Positions 16,909-27,643 of a stretch of 64,000 bases of DNA are shown here, one piece after another. The DNA lies in the NCBI RefSeq assembly GCF_000422845.1, contig NZ_KE383933.1, positions 65,600 through 129,599 on the forward strand. Direction: 5' to 3'. Under the pieces are notes generated by a model that was not told the DNA's origin, did not search any database, and worked only from the letters and a program-made list of their open reading frames with translations. The first letter of the stretch is position 1. Every line of letters starts with the position of its first letter. The position numbers and the translations under genes are program-made. The DNA comes from Oceanobacter kriegii DSM 6294 (GTDB lineage: Bacteria; Pseudomonadota; Gammaproteobacteria; Pseudomonadales; Oceanobacteraceae).

Positions 16909-19587
16909 TTATTTGATATCAACTTCAAATTCGCGGCTTTCAGATAATGAGAGATATATCTCACTAACGGATTCATTTTTTGTGAGCCAGGCCAGAACTT
17001 TTTCAGCCAAAAACGGTAGCAGCGAATTGTTCAGCAAAATGGCAATTCGGCGCGCTCCGGTATCCGACTGCTGGCACTGCTCGATGATGTAATCCACCAC
17101 CTCGTCGCTGTAGTTCAGTTCGGCCTTGTAGTTCTCGCGCACCCGCTTGGCAATGGAAGCCAGTTGCATACGGGCAATCACTGCCAGGCTGTCTTCGTCC
17201 AACGGGAAGTACGGAATGATGTTGATACGACCCAGGAACGCGGGCTTGTAGGTTTCGCGCAGGGTTGGGCCAATGGCATCCAGCAGGCCTTCCGGCGTTG
17301 GCCGGGTATCCGGGTCCATGCACAGCTGCTCGATCTGATCACTGGCGGTGTTGCTGGTCATCAGGATGACGGTGTTTTTAAAGTCGATGTCGCGGCCTTC
17401 ACCGTCTTTCAGCATGCCCTTGTCGAACACCTGATAGAAAATATCCTGCACGCCCGGATGGGCTTTTTCCATTTCGTCCAGCAGCACCACACTGTAAGGC
17501 TTGCGACGCACGGCCTCGGTCAGCACACCGCCTTCGCCGTACCCCACGTAGCCCGGAGGCGCACCCAGCAGCATGGACACCTTGTGCTCTTCCTTGAACT
17601 CGGACATGTTGATGACGGTAATATTTTGCTCCGAGCCATACACCTGCTCGGCCAGTGTCATGGCGGTTTCGGTTTTACCGACGCCGCTTGGGCCCACCAG
17701 CATGAACACACCCAGCGGCCGTTTTGGATCGCTAAGGCCTGCACGGGCAATCTGCATCGACTTGGCAATGCGGGCGATGCCGTGAGACTGGCCAATCACG
17801 CGCTCTTCCATCACTTGCTGCAATTGCAGAATGCTGTTGATCTCGTCGGCCTGCATGCGGCCTACAGGAATGCCGGTCCAGTCGGAAATCACGCTGGCAA
17901 TCACATTGGTATCAACGCACTCGTGAATCAGTGGCTGCTGTTCTTGCAAGGCCAACAGCTCTTCGCGACGGGCCGCCAGTTGCTGCACCAGTCCTTGCAG
18001 TTCGCTGTTGTCGCGGAAGGCATCCGACAATGAGTCGCTGGCCGCTGCGTATTCTTGCGACTCGTCAGCGGCAGACGATTCAGACACCGCCAGACGAATG
18101 GCTTCGATTTGCTGGCGCAGTTCGATGATGGCGTCGATGACGGTGCGTTCCTTATCGAACGCCGCTTGCAGCGACAGCTGTTCATTGGCGTTGTTATCGA
18201 GCTTGGCATTCAGCTCGGCAATCAGCTCCTGATGGTCAAAGCCATCGTGCTGTTCTTGCTCCAGACGCTGGATTTCAAAGGTCAGGTTTTCAATCGCGAC
18301 CTGACATTGCTCCAGTCGGGCCGGAATTGTGCTTTGGCTGAGGTTCACCCGGGCGCAGGCGGTATCCAGCAAGCTGACACACTTGTCGGGCAGCTGACGG
18401 CCAGGAATATAACGATGCGACAGGGCCACGGCACTGACGATGGCTTCGTCCAGAATCACCACGCCATGGTGTTGCTCCAGCGACGGCGCAATGCTGCGCA
18501 GCATCACGGTGGCCTGATCGACCGTTGGCTCTTCCACTTTCACCACCTGGAAACGGCGGGTCAGCGCGGCATCGGATTCAAAGTATTTTTTGTATTCCGC
18601 CCACGTAGTGGCGGCAATGGTACGCAGCTCGCCACGAGCCAATGCCGGTTTCAGCAGGTTGGCAGCATCGCCGGAACCGGCCTGATTACCAGCACCAATC
18701 ATGGTGTGGGCTTCGTCAATGAAGATCACCACCGGTTTTACCGATTGATTGACTTCCTTGATGACGTTTTTCAAACGGTTTTCGAACTCGCCTTTCACAC
18801 CGGCACCGGCTTGCAGCAGGCCAATATCCAGCGAGTGAATTTCAACGTCCTTGAGCGCATCCGGCACGTCGCCGCGCACAATGCGCTCGGCCAAACCTTC
18901 CACCACGGCAGTTTTACCCACGCCGGCTTCACCGGTCAGGATCGGGTTGTTCTGCTTTTTGCGGGTCAGAATATCAACCATCTGGCGGATCTCATGATCA
19001 CGGCCGATCACCCGCGGCAGTTTGCCGTCACGAGCCATGTCGTTGAGGTTGATGGTGAACTGATCCAGCGCCGGGGTTTTGGTCGGCGCTTTTGGCTCGC
19101 CTTCAGCAGCCGCGGTTTGCGGTTCGCCATGGGTCAGCAGACCATGGCACTGCTCGCGGAAGGCCTCGACATCAATGGCCAACAGGCATGGCGCCGCGTT
19201 TTTCAAACGCAGGCGCAGCACATCGCTTTCAACCACCGCCAGCAGAATGTGTACCGGGCGAATGCTGAGGGATTCGTAACGGGTAGACGCCACCATCCAG
19301 GCTTCAAACAGCAAACGGATGATGTCTGGCGCGATTTTCGGGAAGCCCTCGCCGCTGGCGTTCAGCAGCTCCAGCGCTGCCAGCGATTCGCGGTGCAGCT
19401 TTTCCATATCGATATCAAAGTGCTTCAGCACCAGACGAATATCGTTGGGTTCGTGCTGGGCGATTTCCTGCAGCAGGTGTTCAACGTCGGCCGCCGCATG
19501 GCCACGGGAAGCAGCCGTTTTAACTGCGCTTTCCAGCAGGCTACGGCTCTCGTCCGAGAGGTTTTTGATCAGCTTGTCCAGTTCCAT
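16909..19587 (-). CDS. tssH: ClpV (TssH), AAA+ ATPase that recycles the contracted sheath
   Basis: An 892-residue Hsp100/ClpB-like protein. The N-terminal ClpV domain (1-160) is followed by AAA1 with Walker A GEAGVGKT near residues 217-225 and [14 protein letters not shown] coiled-coil middle region (about 430-540) and AAA2 with [10 protein letters not shown] near 630 and LLDEMEKAH follow, then the D2-small domain. ClpV extracts TssB from contracted sheath. The ATG is 141 bp downstream of the tssG stop. Length and motif order are those of ClpV1. Confidence 0.97.
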   Translation of the reverse strand: MELDKLIKNLSDESRSLLESAVKTAASRGHAAADVEHLLQEIAQHEPNDIRLVLKHFDIDMEKLHRESLAALELLNASGEGFPKIAPDIIRLLFEAWMVASTRYESLSIRPVHILLAVVESDVLRLRLKNAAPCLLAIDVEAFREQCHGLLTHGEPQTAAAEGEPKAPTKTPALDQFTINLNDMARDGKLPRVIGRDHEIRQMVDILTRKKQNNPILTGEAGVGKTAVVEGLAERIVRGDVPDALKDVEIHSLDIGLLQAGAGVKGEFENRLKNVIKEVNQSVKPVVIFIDEAHTMIGAGNQAGSGDAANLLKPALARGELRTIAATTWAEYKKYFESDAALTRRFQVVKVEEPTVDQATVMLRSIAPSLEQHHGVVILDEAIVSAVALSHRYIPGRQLPDKCVSLLDTACARVNLSQSTIPARLEQCQVAIENLTFEIQRLEQEQHDGFDHQELIAELNAKLDNNANEQLSLQAAFDKERTVIDAIIELRQQIEAIRLAVSESSAADESQEYAAASDSLSDAFRDNSELQGLVQQLAARREELLALQEQQPLIHECVDTNVIASVISDWTGIPVGRMQADEINSILQLQQVMEERVIGQSHGIARIAKSMQIARAGLSDPKRPLGVFMLVGPSGVGKTETAMTLAEQVYGSEQNITVINMSEFKEEHKVSMLLGAPPGYVGYGEGGVLTEAVRRKPYSVVLLDEMEKAHPGVQDIFYQVFDKGMLKDGEGRDIDFKNTVILMTSNTASDQIEQLCMDPDTRPTPEGLLDAIGPTLRETYKPAFLGRINIIPYFPLDEDSLAVIARMQLASIAKRVRENYKAELNYSDEVVDYIIEQCQQSDTGARRIAILLNNSLLPFLAEKVLAWLTKNESVSEIYLSLSESREFEVDIK

Positions 19588-19728
19588 AATGCTTCCTGTC
19601 TTGGCTCCCTGTGGCGCCCTGCCCGGTTTGCCTGGCGCCGGTGCTTCAGTGGTTTTGATTTATCGGGTGAAGGTACGCAATGCGGGCCTTCTGATACGCT
19701 TTGCTGGCCTCACGCCATTCGGCGGCCA

Positions 19729-20727
19729 TCAGCCAATTTTTACTTTTTCGACCATCAGGCCATGATCGCCAGACGGCTTCAGCCAGGTGGTTCGGCCCAG
19801 TTGGGCACCGCCGCCCAGTGTTGGCAGTGAATCGCTGCGGTCGCGGAATTTCAGCAACACGTCGACGCTGATCTGGGTCGGTACGTACAGACGAATCAGT
19901 CGCTGCAACTCGTCGAAGGTGTCGGTGCCGCGGCGAATACGGGCGTAGGTCGGGGTATCCATCTCGCCAATTTCCACCGAAATGCGGCTTTGCACATCCC
20001 AGCAACGGCGACCCGGTAACACCCCGGCCCCCAGCTGGTTATTGGCTCCACGGCCACGGGTGCCCAACCTCAGGCGGTCGTGCTTCTGAATGGGCAGCCA
20101 GTGGCCAACAAAGCTGTTGACCTTTACCGGCAACTCGAGAAAGTCCCGCAGGACGTCTTCCAGCGACGATGCCGAACGAATCGAGCGGCTGTACTGGCCG
20201 GAGTAATACAAACTGGCTTCGCTGCCTTCGTCGGCATGCTGGCCAGACAAATTGCGCAAGGTGCGGCTGTACGGGTCCGGGGTTTTCAGGCCAACGTGCA
20301 AATCGTATTGGCGCGGCAGCCGGTACTTGATCCAACCGCGATAAAACAGCGAGATCAGCCGGTGGTTAAAGATGTCGAAAAAGTCCGCCAGGGTGCTGTC
20401 ACGACGGCGGCTGCGTTCCATCAGCAATCGCGAATAGTGTTGCGGCAGTACGCCGCTGGGGCCCGCCAGGCCCATAAAATTCACAAACAGCTCCTGCCGG
20501 GCGCTGCGCGGCTTGTCGTTCTGACGCGCCGCCGCTTCGGCAAAACCCAAGCCAATGGAGGAGCGGAATTTCACCACCTCTCGGTTCGGCGGGCCGTCCT
20601 GACCCAACAAGACCCGACGCTGATCGCTTTGCTCCGCGTCACTGGAACCGGCTTCTGCCTGACGTTCCAGCTCCCGTACCAGCGTGAAGAAGTCGACCGC
20701 GTCGGTAGCCACCGGCATCTTGCTCAT
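19729..20727 (-). CDS. tssG: TssG baseplate wedge protein
   Basis: A 332-residue TssG-family protein with recognisable segments FRSSIGLGFAEA, ELFVNFMGLAGPSGVLPQHY and DFFDIFNHRLISLFYRGW, the last being the most conserved TssG block. TssG forms the baseplate wedge with TssE, TssF and TssK. Its ATG overlaps the tssF stop by 4 bp, so the two partners are translated together. Confidence 0.96.
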   Translation of the reverse strand: MSKMPVATDAVDFFTLVRELERQAEAGSSDAEQSDQRRVLLGQDGPPNREVVKFRSSIGLGFAEAAARQNDKPRSARQELFVNFMGLAGPSGVLPQHYSRLLMERSRRRDSTLADFFDIFNHRLISLFYRGWIKYRLPRQYDLHVGLKTPDPYSRTLRNLSGQHADEGSEASLYYSGQYSRSIRSASSLEDVLRDFLELPVKVNSFVGHWLPIQKHDRLRLGTRGRGANNQLGAGVLPGRRCWDVQSRISVEIGEMDTPTYARIRRGTDTFDELQRLIRLYVPTQISVDVLLKFRDRSDSLPTLGGGAQLGRTTWLKPSGDHGLMVEKVKIG

Positions 20728-22553
20728 ACCAGTACCTGCGAACCGTTACGCGGCGGCCACTCGATGTGTGGCTGGGTTTTATGCTGCAACTTGACCACCA
20801 GCTGGGTGAAGCTGTTCATCGAACACATGTGAGAGAAGAACTCACTCAGCAGCGCGCTGAACAAATACAGGCTGTTGCTGCTGTCGAACAGCGGGTCGAA
20901 TTCCAGAATGATGCGGGTACCCTGCACCAGCGCCGCACGGCCTTGCTGAATGATTCGGGCGGTGGTGATTTCGGTGCTTAGGCCGGTAATGCCATTGATG
21001 ATGGCACCGGAGCTTTTGCTGCCTTGCAAGTCGTACAGGCGCAATACTTCACGCAGCACTTCTACACCGTCGTCCTCGCCAAAACATTGCAACGAAATAT
21101 GGTGAATCAGCTGCCAGCGGGTGGCTTCCTGCAAGCGTGGTTGCAACGACGGCGTGGGTGGCAACAGGCAGCTTTGACGCAAGCCAGAACCGCCTTCGTA
21201 AAACGCCACCCGCGGTTCGCCCGGGCCAAACGGCAGTTTTGACGGTAAGTCGCGGTTGGTGGCGACCACATCGGCTTCAATCACCCACTCCTTGCGGTCT
21301 TCTACCGGGCCAAAGCGGTCGTCAACCAGCGCCAGCCAGGTGTCGGTGCCACGGCTTGGCAGTCCGCTGTGCCAGTAGCTGTTTTCACGGCGTACACACC
21401 AGTACATGTCGCTGGCATCCTGATGATGGCGACGTACCTTGTGGGAGCCGTAAAACGGGCTGATTTCCAGTCGCTCGCCGTGTGGCGGACGCGCGTTCAC
21501 CTTCTTGATGGTGTGAATATCCGCCAGCTGGCCGTAGTTGGGCGCAATGCGCAGTTTGAACTCGTCACCAATCTTGGCCATGCGCACCGGCTCGGAACGC
21601 TCGTCAAACAGGTTCACCACCGGCGTACAGCCTGGCTGCAAGGTGGTGCTGTCGACCGCCTGCACCAGTTCCGGGTCGGTGTCGGAAAAGTAGAAGTACA
21701 GCTGAAAACCTTCCGGCAGCTTTTGCCAGATATTGCGCAGGCCGCTCATCTCGGCAAACAGGAACTTCTCGGGGAAGACAAAGAACTCCGACAGCAACCG
21801 GTGACCCCGACTGCTGCGACCGTCGAATGGCACCAGCGATTCGTTATCGCCCAGTCCAATTGGCTTGAGGCTGTCCGGCGTCAGGTACAGCACGTCGGTG
21901 GCCATTGGGTCTTTGGCCACGGCAACGCCCAACAGGTTGTTGAACAGGTACTCGTACAAACGGAACGCCACTTGTGGTTGGGCGTTGATAAAAAACTGCA
22001 CCGAGTCGGCTTCGATACCGGCCAGATCGTTCAATTTGATCGGCTCAATGCTGACCTTCATCACCGACTGCAAGCGGCCGTTGGCCATGTAACTTGGCAG
22101 CGGCGGCGCTTTCACCGGAATCGGCGCAAAGCTGGCATCGCCCACGCTCAATGGCAGCACGGTGTTGTCCATGGTGGTGCGGAAGTGGCAGATAGTATCG
22201 CCACCGCCCAGCTCCATGCGAGTTTGGGCAGGCACTTGCGCGGTGTGGGCCATTTGCGGAATCACCCGCTGCTGAATCACCGAACAGGATGGCACCGGCG
22301 CGTGATAGTCCGGGTACAGCAGGCCCATCATGGCCTCGGTCAGCTCCGGAAAGCTGTCGTCGATGTTGCGACGAATGCGCGAGGTCAGAAAGGCGAAGGA
22401 TTCAATCAGGCGCGAGACGTGAGGGTCTTCAACGATGTCCTTGTCGAGACGCAAACGACCGGCAATTTTCGGGTGCTGGTCGGCAAACTCGGCACCGGCC
22501 TTGCGAATGTAGGTCAGTTCACGGTTGTAATAGGAGAGCAGTTTCTCATCCAT
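20724..22553 (-). CDS. tssF: TssF baseplate wedge protein
   Basis: A 609-residue TssF protein with the typical start LLSYYNRELTYIRKAGAEFADQHPKIAGRL and the PELTEAMMGLLYPDYHAPVPS block. TssF pairs with TssG in the wedge around the VgrG hub. It overlaps tssE upstream by 8 bp and tssG downstream by 4 bp. Confidence 0.97.
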   Translation of the reverse strand: MDEKLLSYYNRELTYIRKAGAEFADQHPKIAGRLRLDKDIVEDPHVSRLIESFAFLTSRIRRNIDDSFPELTEAMMGLLYPDYHAPVPSCSVIQQRVIPQMAHTAQVPAQTRMELGGGDTICHFRTTMDNTVLPLSVGDASFAPIPVKAPPLPSYMANGRLQSVMKVSIEPIKLNDLAGIEADSVQFFINAQPQVAFRLYEYLFNNLLGVAVAKDPMATDVLYLTPDSLKPIGLGDNESLVPFDGRSSRGHRLLSEFFVFPEKFLFAEMSGLRNIWQKLPEGFQLYFYFSDTDPELVQAVDSTTLQPGCTPVVNLFDERSEPVRMAKIGDEFKLRIAPNYGQLADIHTIKKVNARPPHGERLEISPFYGSHKVRRHHQDASDMYWCVRRENSYWHSGLPSRGTDTWLALVDDRFGPVEDRKEWVIEADVVATNRDLPSKLPFGPGEPRVAFYEGGSGLRQSCLLPPTPSLQPRLQEATRWQLIHHISLQCFGEDDGVEVLREVLRLYDLQGSKSSGAIINGITGLSTEITTARIIQQGRAALVQGTRIILEFDPLFDSSNSLYLFSALLSEFFSHMCSMNSFTQLVVKLQHKTQPHIEWPPRNGSQVLV

Positions 22554-23043
22554 GATTCAGTTCCCTTAACCGCAGGGAGCGGTCGATCGTTTTTACCCGT
22601 GAATCGAGAATCATGTGGATGGGGTCGGGTTCGACCAGCAGCATCCCGGTGATCTTGATATACAGCGTGCGTTCGTAGTCTTCGCCCACCGGCACCATGT
22701 CGACCTGAACACGCGTTAGCCGCGGTTCGAACTGCTCAATCAGTTTGGCGATGGTCCAGCGGAATTTCTGGCGGTCGTCTTCGGAATCGAACTGGATGTG
22801 GCTGAAGTCGCGCAGGCCATAGTTAATGACCGACTCTTCCACTTCGCGGTGACGCTCCAGTTCGTATTGATGCGCCAGCCGGGTGTTGAGCAGGTTCTCC
22901 AGATCGCGGCGAACCCCCTCTTTCATCTGTTGCAGCAACATACTGTTGGTCTTGTGCCCGTCGGACGGCGTTGACGGGTCCTCGTCGATCAAACGATCAA
23001 GCAAGGAAGGCAATACCGGTTGATGTGCGGACACCCGTGCCAT
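22546..23043 (-). CDS. tssE: TssE, gp25-like baseplate protein
   Basis: A 165-residue gp25-like protein. It begins LPSLLDRLIDEDPS, contains VINYGLRDFSH, and has the IEQFEPRLTRVQVDMVP segment characteristic of the gp25/TssE fold. TssE helps start sheath polymerisation at the baseplate. Its ATG shares a base with the tagJ stop (TGATG), indicating coupled translation. Confidence 0.95.
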   Translation of the reverse strand: MARVSAHQPVLPSLLDRLIDEDPSTPSDGHKTNSMLLQQMKEGVRRDLENLLNTRLAHQYELERHREVEESVINYGLRDFSHIQFDSEDDRQKFRWTIAKLIEQFEPRLTRVQVDMVPVGEDYERTLYIKITGMLLVEPDPIHMILDSRVKTIDRSLRLRELNHG

Positions 23044-23888
23044 CAGGCTTCTCCTGCCTCAGCGGTGGCCACCTCACAGTCCACTTCACAGGCCAGCCAG
23101 CTGACGTTTTCCAGCTCGTTGATGCTCAGCACCTCTTCACCGGCCAGCCAGTTGCGCAAGCCCTGACCACGCATCACCTCGCCCTGTTCCAACCAGTCGG
23201 TCGCCAGACCCAGTTGCTGTTGGTCGTTGAGTTCATGGCCTGCCAGATTCGGGTAGATGGCGGGCACAAACACTTCACCTTCGGTGCCGTTCGACAGCAC
23301 CAGCGTGGCCTTGCGCCAGATCACATCCAGCGGGCGTTCCGGTGCATGCAGTTGCAGTTCGCGGATGTCGTTGTAATCGACCCAGAAGTACTTGCCGTTA
23401 GCGCCCATCACTTCCAGGATGCCGGCGTTAACGTCGTCGAGGTCACGCAGCCACACACGTTCGCCGTTCACCGAGAACGGGCTTTGGTCGTCTTCCGGGG
23501 TGTTGGCGTCGACCTTGGCCAAACACTCGCCAATGGCCTCGGCGTTGTTTTCTTTCAGCGCCAGCAGCAATGCCAGGGCGTTTTCAATGCGTGGGCTTGG
23601 CAGTTCGATCACATCCGGAATCGCGCTTTGCTCGTAAACGTCCTTACGGGACTGCGACGCACGAATCAGCTGACGCCAGGTGTTCACCATCAGCAGACTG
23701 GCTGGCTCCAGTGTTACCAGCGTGTTGAGCTGGTTGTCGGCACGTTCAAAATCCCCCTGAATGCACAGCAGCTCGGCCAGAAACGCGCGCGCAGCGGCGT
23801 CTCCCGGTTGCTCGCGCACTTCCTGCAACGCCTGTTCGATTGCTTCCTGCAATTTGCCTTCACGGTACAAAGTGTGGGCTGTGGCCAT
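23043..23888 (-). CDS. tagJ: TagJ / ImpE-family T6SS accessory protein
   Basis: A 281-residue protein of the ImpE/TagJ type. The N-terminal helical repeat region resembles TPR (LYREGKLQEAIEQALQEVREQPGD..RAFLAELLCIQGDFERADNQL), and the C-terminal part contains the conserved YFWVDYNDIRELQLHAPERP segment. TagJ proteins bind the sheath protein TssB and may help ClpV. ATG at 23888 is chosen because AGGAGA lies at the right distance; the six-residue longer frame lacks this support. The gene sits between the second tssC and tssE. Confidence 0.92.
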   Translation of the reverse strand: MATAHTLYREGKLQEAIEQALQEVREQPGDAAARAFLAELLCIQGDFERADNQLNTLVTLEPASLLMVNTWRQLIRASQSRKDVYEQSAIPDVIELPSPRIENALALLLALKENNAEAIGECLAKVDANTPEDDQSPFSVNGERVWLRDLDDVNAGILEVMGANGKYFWVDYNDIRELQLHAPERPLDVIWRKATLVLSNGTEGEVFVPAIYPNLAGHELNDQQQLGLATDWLEQGEVMRGQGLRNWLAGEEVLSINELENVSWLACEVDCEVATAEAGEA

Positions 23889-23993
23889 GTGGGTTCTCCT
23901 GATCATTCCGTGTTCGTTAATTCATTGTTGACGCTGGTGCCAATGCGCCCTGAGCAGACTTATCTGTTTTGGGTCTTAGCCGTTCTCTCGGGC

Positions 23994-25514
23994 TTAGCCG
24001 TTCTCGACATTGCCCACCGCCAGCTCGGTCACCAGCTTGATGCTGGATACCAGTTGGTCGAGCTGGAAATGCGGTTTCAGATAAATCACACAGGTGAAAT
24101 AGCCCTGCTTGCCCGGTGCTTCGCGCACTTCAACGCGGGATTCCGACAGCGGGTAGCGAGCTTTCAGCGCCGGTGAAGAGCCTTCACTGGCGGTGGTGTA
24201 CTGGTTCAGCCAGTTCTGCAAAATACGCTGACAGTCATCGGCGCCGATGTAGCTGCCGACCTTGTCGCGGCCAATCATCTTGATGTAGTGACCAAAACGG
24301 GCGACGCACATCATGTACTGGATCATCGCCGACATACGGGCGTTGGTATTGGCAATTTCGGTGTTCATGCGGGCTGGCATGTGCAGCGAGCTGTTGCTGT
24401 AGAACACGCTCACTTCGTTGTCGTGGTAGCTGCACAGCGGAATAAAGCCCAATTCGCTGAGGTCACGTTCAAGGAAGTCGTCAATCTGCACGATGGTGGC
24501 CGGCTTGCTGGCGATGTCTTCGCGGCGTTCGCTGTAGTCGCCATGCACCATGTTGCGGACGATGCCGCCTTCGCCAAATTCGTGGGTGCCGCCACGAATG
24601 TCGGCAAACCAGCCGTTGTTGGCAAACGCCCGAATCAGCACGCCGCCCATGGCATAACAGGCGTTACCCCAAAGGTAATCGGCCACGCCGTTGTGCAGGC
24701 CTTCGTTGTACGGCAGCGGATCTGGGCGGGTTTCGTCGGCGCGCCAGGGTTTGCGCATCAGCACATCCGGCAGCACCATGCCGACAAAACGGGTGGATTC
24801 CATCTGACGCAGGCTGCGCCAGCGGGTGTACTCGGTCTGGTCGAACACATCGTGGTAATCGGCCACGGTGGCCAATTCGTCCATCGAATCGAGGCCGAAC
24901 AGGCTGCTGTCGACCCCGACCAGGAATGGACACAGGGCGGCAGTGGCCACCTGTGACATCTCCCGCAGCACATCCACGTCGGTCATGGAGTTGGACGGAC
25001 GTGCCTTGTGGGACATGCGGTAATCCCCCAGCAGTACGCCAAATGGCTCACCGCCCGGGGTATCAAATTCGTCGCTGTAAATACGTTGGAACAGGTTGCT
25101 CTGGTCGAACTCGATCGCCTTGCCAAGATCGCGAGCCACTTCAGCCCAGCTGATGTCGAGCATCTTGATCTTGACCATCAACTCTTCGTCGTAGTCGGCT
25201 TCGGTTTCCACCAGATACAGCAGGCCACGCCAGGAAGCTTCCAGCGCCTTGAACTGTTCATGGTGGATGATTTCGTCGAGCTGGCGAGCAATGCGCTCTT
25301 CAATTTCAACAATGGCCCGGCGCAGCAGGTATTGCAGCTGGCCCGGTTCGCCGGCAGCGGTTCGCACGGCCAGTCGTTGCAGCCAGGCCGCATCGCCCGA
25401 GCGCGATGGCGCTTCTGGCTTACGGGCCGGCACGGCACTGTCGGTCGGTACATCCAGTACCGTTTCCAGCAGCGTGCGGGTTGGCTGATTGTCCGGTTGT
25501 AGCAGGTTGCTCAT
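23994..25514 (-). CDS. Second TssC-family sheath-like protein (TssC2 / ImpD type)
   Basis: A 506-residue EvpB/VipB-family protein, paralogous to the main TssC encoded just upstream. Shared landmarks are FKALEASWRGL, EFDTPGGEPFGVLLGDY, RFGHYIKMIGRDKVGS and the C-terminal RYPLSESRVEVREAPGKQGY. The N-terminal 60 residues are Pro/Ala-rich and differ from TssC. Such TssC-plus-TssC-like tandems are known in Imp-type T6SS loci; the second copy has been associated with accessory roles. It is separated from tssC by about 96 bp containing a hairpin. Confidence 0.92.
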   Translation of the reverse strand: MSNLLQPDNQPTRTLLETVLDVPTDSAVPARKPEAPSRSGDAAWLQRLAVRTAAGEPGQLQYLLRRAIVEIEERIARQLDEIIHHEQFKALEASWRGLLYLVETEADYDEELMVKIKMLDISWAEVARDLGKAIEFDQSNLFQRIYSDEFDTPGGEPFGVLLGDYRMSHKARPSNSMTDVDVLREMSQVATAALCPFLVGVDSSLFGLDSMDELATVADYHDVFDQTEYTRWRSLRQMESTRFVGMVLPDVLMRKPWRADETRPDPLPYNEGLHNGVADYLWGNACYAMGGVLIRAFANNGWFADIRGGTHEFGEGGIVRNMVHGDYSERREDIASKPATIVQIDDFLERDLSELGFIPLCSYHDNEVSVFYSNSSLHMPARMNTEIANTNARMSAMIQYMMCVARFGHYIKMIGRDKVGSYIGADDCQRILQNWLNQYTTASEGSSPALKARYPLSESRVEVREAPGKQGYFTCVIYLKPHFQLDQLVSSIKLVTELAVGNVENG

Positions 25515-25555
25515 CTTCCGTGTTTCCGGGCTCTTCCGTTAAGTCGCCAACAACA

Positions 25556-25581
25556 AGAGCCCTCGCGGGTGCGAAGGCTCT
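25556..25581 (-). terminator. Intercistronic hairpin between tssC and tssC2 (attenuator candidate)
   Basis: AGAGCC-c-TCGC and GCGA-a-GGCTCT form a stem of ten pairs with one mismatch and a GGGT loop. On the minus strand only a weak T-rich tract follows (TTGTTGTTGG), so partial termination or 3'-end stabilisation of the tssB-tssC message is more likely than full termination. Confidence 0.45.
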
Positions 25582-25610
25582 GCTGGCATCAGGTGGGCAT
25601 CAGTTCGGCG

Positions 25611-27080
25611 TTAGCCACCGATCTGTGGAATACGGGCCACCATGCGCAGGGAGGTGGTCAGTTCTTCCATTTGCAGCCATGGACGCAACCAGGCTACGGC
25701 GTTGTAGGAACCCGGCTTGCCTGGGATTGGCTTCACCTGGATCTTGGCTTCGCGCAGTGGGTAGCGGGCACGCATGTCCTGACCACCTTCTTCGCTGGCG
25801 TTGACGTAGCCGTTCACCCAACGGTTCAGCCACACCTGCATGTCTTCCGCTTCCATGAAGGAGCCGACCTTGTCGCGCGCCATCACTTTCAGGTAATGGG
25901 CAATACGGGAGGTCGCCATCACGTATGGCAGACGGGAAGAAATCGCTGCGTTGGCAGTGGCATCCGGGTTGGCGTATACCGCGGGTTTCTGAGCAGTCTG
26001 GCCACCGAAGAACACGGCGTAGTCGGTGTTCTTGTAGTGCGACAGCGGCATAAAGCCGAGGCCGCTCAGTTCCGCTTCACGACGGTCGGTGATGCCGATT
26101 TCAGTCGGGCACTGCATATCAACGTCGCCGTCATCGGTGGTGGTCAGGTGCACTGGCAGGTTGTCGACACGACCGCCGCCTTCAGCACCACGAATGGCAG
26201 TACACCAGCCGTATTCAGAGAACGCCGCAGTCAGACGGGTCGCCAGCACGTAAGCGGCGTTGGACCAGCAGTAGTCTGAGCTACTGGCTTTGTCTTCCGC
26301 ACCGATTTCTTCGTAGGCGAATTCTTCAACCGGCTTGGTGTCTTCGCCGTATGGCAGACGCGACAGCACCCGTGGCATGGCCATGGTGACAAAGCGGGAA
26401 TCGTCGGATTCGCGGAAAGAACGCCATTTGACGTATTCAGCGGAATCGAAGATTTTGGCCAGGTCACGCGGCTTGGACAGCTCGGTCCAGTTGTCGAAAC
26501 CAAACAGGTTTGGATCGGCAGCGGTCAGGAACGGGCAGAAAGCCGCGGCCGCGACGTTGGACATGTTGCCAAGGAACTCAACGTCGTCCGGGTGGTTGGT
26601 GAATTCGTAGTCGCCGATCAGGGCGCCATACGGTTCGCCACCTGGCGTGCCAAATTCGTTTTCGTACAGCTTCTTGAAGGTCTGGCTCTGGTCGAATTCC
26701 ACCGCCTTGGACAGATCGCGGGCGACGTCTTTCTTGGTCGCGTTCATCACCTTCAGCTTCAGCGTGGTGCTGGTTTCGGTGTTCATCACGAAGTAGTTCA
26801 GACCGCGCCAGGTGCCTTCCAGCTTCTGGAATTTCTCGTGGTGCATGATTTCACGCAGCTGTTCGCTGATGGCACCGTCGATGGCTTCGATGGCCTTGCG
26901 GAAGGTAACGGTCAGGTTCTTGTTCCAGCTGACGGTGCCTTTCATGGCTTCGTCGGTCAGTACCTTCAGCAGTTCCTTGGCGTCGTCGGCTTCGGTTTGC
27001 TTGGTGGCCTGCAACGCCTGTTCGAACAGGGTCAGGGTTTGTTCTTCCGCTTGTACGGCTTCCTGTACTGCATCAGTCAT
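25611..27080 (-). CDS. tssC: TssC (VipB), large sheath subunit
   Basis: A 489-residue TssC with the standard landmarks: FQKLEGTWRGLNYFV, EFGTPGGEPYGALIGDYEF, AAAFCPFLTAADPNLFG, RIAHYLKVMARDKVGSF and the C-terminal KIQVKPIPGKPGSYNAVAWLRPW. With TssB it builds the contractile sheath. It starts 3 bp after the tssB stop. Confidence 0.97.
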   Translation of the reverse strand: MTDAVQEAVQAEEQTLTLFEQALQATKQTEADDAKELLKVLTDEAMKGTVSWNKNLTVTFRKAIEAIDGAISEQLREIMHHEKFQKLEGTWRGLNYFVMNTETSTTLKLKVMNATKKDVARDLSKAVEFDQSQTFKKLYENEFGTPGGEPYGALIGDYEFTNHPDDVEFLGNMSNVAAAAFCPFLTAADPNLFGFDNWTELSKPRDLAKIFDSAEYVKWRSFRESDDSRFVTMAMPRVLSRLPYGEDTKPVEEFAYEEIGAEDKASSSDYCWSNAAYVLATRLTAAFSEYGWCTAIRGAEGGGRVDNLPVHLTTTDDGDVDMQCPTEIGITDRREAELSGLGFMPLSHYKNTDYAVFFGGQTAQKPAVYANPDATANAAISSRLPYVMATSRIAHYLKVMARDKVGSFMEAEDMQVWLNRWVNGYVNASEEGGQDMRARYPLREAKIQVKPIPGKPGSYNAVAWLRPWLQMEELTTSLRMVARIPQIGG

Positions 27081-27083
27081 GGC

Positions 27084-27587
27084 TTAGCCCTCCTTACCTT
27101 CGCCCAGTGCTTCGGCCAGCTCGTTGAGGTCGGCCTGGTTGTTCAGCACACGTTCCAGAATGTCTTCCAACTGCTCGGAGCGGTCTGCCTTGGTGGACAG
27201 GTCGCGCAGCTTGTTGCGGGTTTCCATCAGTTTCTTCAGCGGCTCTACCTGGTTCACAATGGCGGCCGGCTCGAAGTCTTCCATGGAGTTGAATTTCAGA
27301 TCGACGGCAAATTCGCTGCCATCGTTTTCCAGCGTGTTCTTGACCTTGAAGCTCAGACCCGGGGTCATGCTCTTCAATACGTCGTTGAAGTTGTCGCGGT
27401 CGATCTGCACAAAACGACGGTCTTTCAGTGGCTTCAGTGGCTGGGTTGGATCACCGGAGAAATCCCCCATCACACCCACCACAAAGGGCAATTCCTTTTT
27501 CTCTACCGCATCTTCGGTTTCAACGTCATAGCTGATATGAACGCGAGGCTTACGCACCCGGTTCAGTTTCTTGTGAATGCTTTCCAT
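27084..27587 (-). CDS. tssB: TssB (VipA), small sheath subunit
   Basis: A 167-residue TssB that opens [25 protein letters not shown] and has the conserved [13 protein letters not shown] and [16 protein letters not shown] blocks. The C-terminal helix ([20 protein letters not shown]) contains the segment recognised by ClpV in related systems. It lies 56 bp after tssA. Confidence 0.97.
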   Translation of the reverse strand: MESIHKKLNRVRKPRVHISYDVETEDAVEKKELPFVVGVMGDFSGDPTQPLKPLKDRRFVQIDRDNFNDVLKSMTPGLSFKVKNTLENDGSEFAVDLKFNSMEDFEPAAIVNQVEPLKKLMETRNKLRDLSTKADRSEQLEDILERVLNNQADLNELAEALGEGKEG

Positions 27588-27643
27588 GTTGGTTCCCCTA
27601 ACAGTCGTTCTACAAGGTTGTTTTTGAGGTTGCCGGTTTCCGT

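Noticed and set aside
18055-19830. 591-codon plus-strand open frame
   Set aside because: Lies entirely antisense to tssH, with odd composition (Arg, His, Gln rich) and no ribosome site; a shadow of GC-rich codon use.
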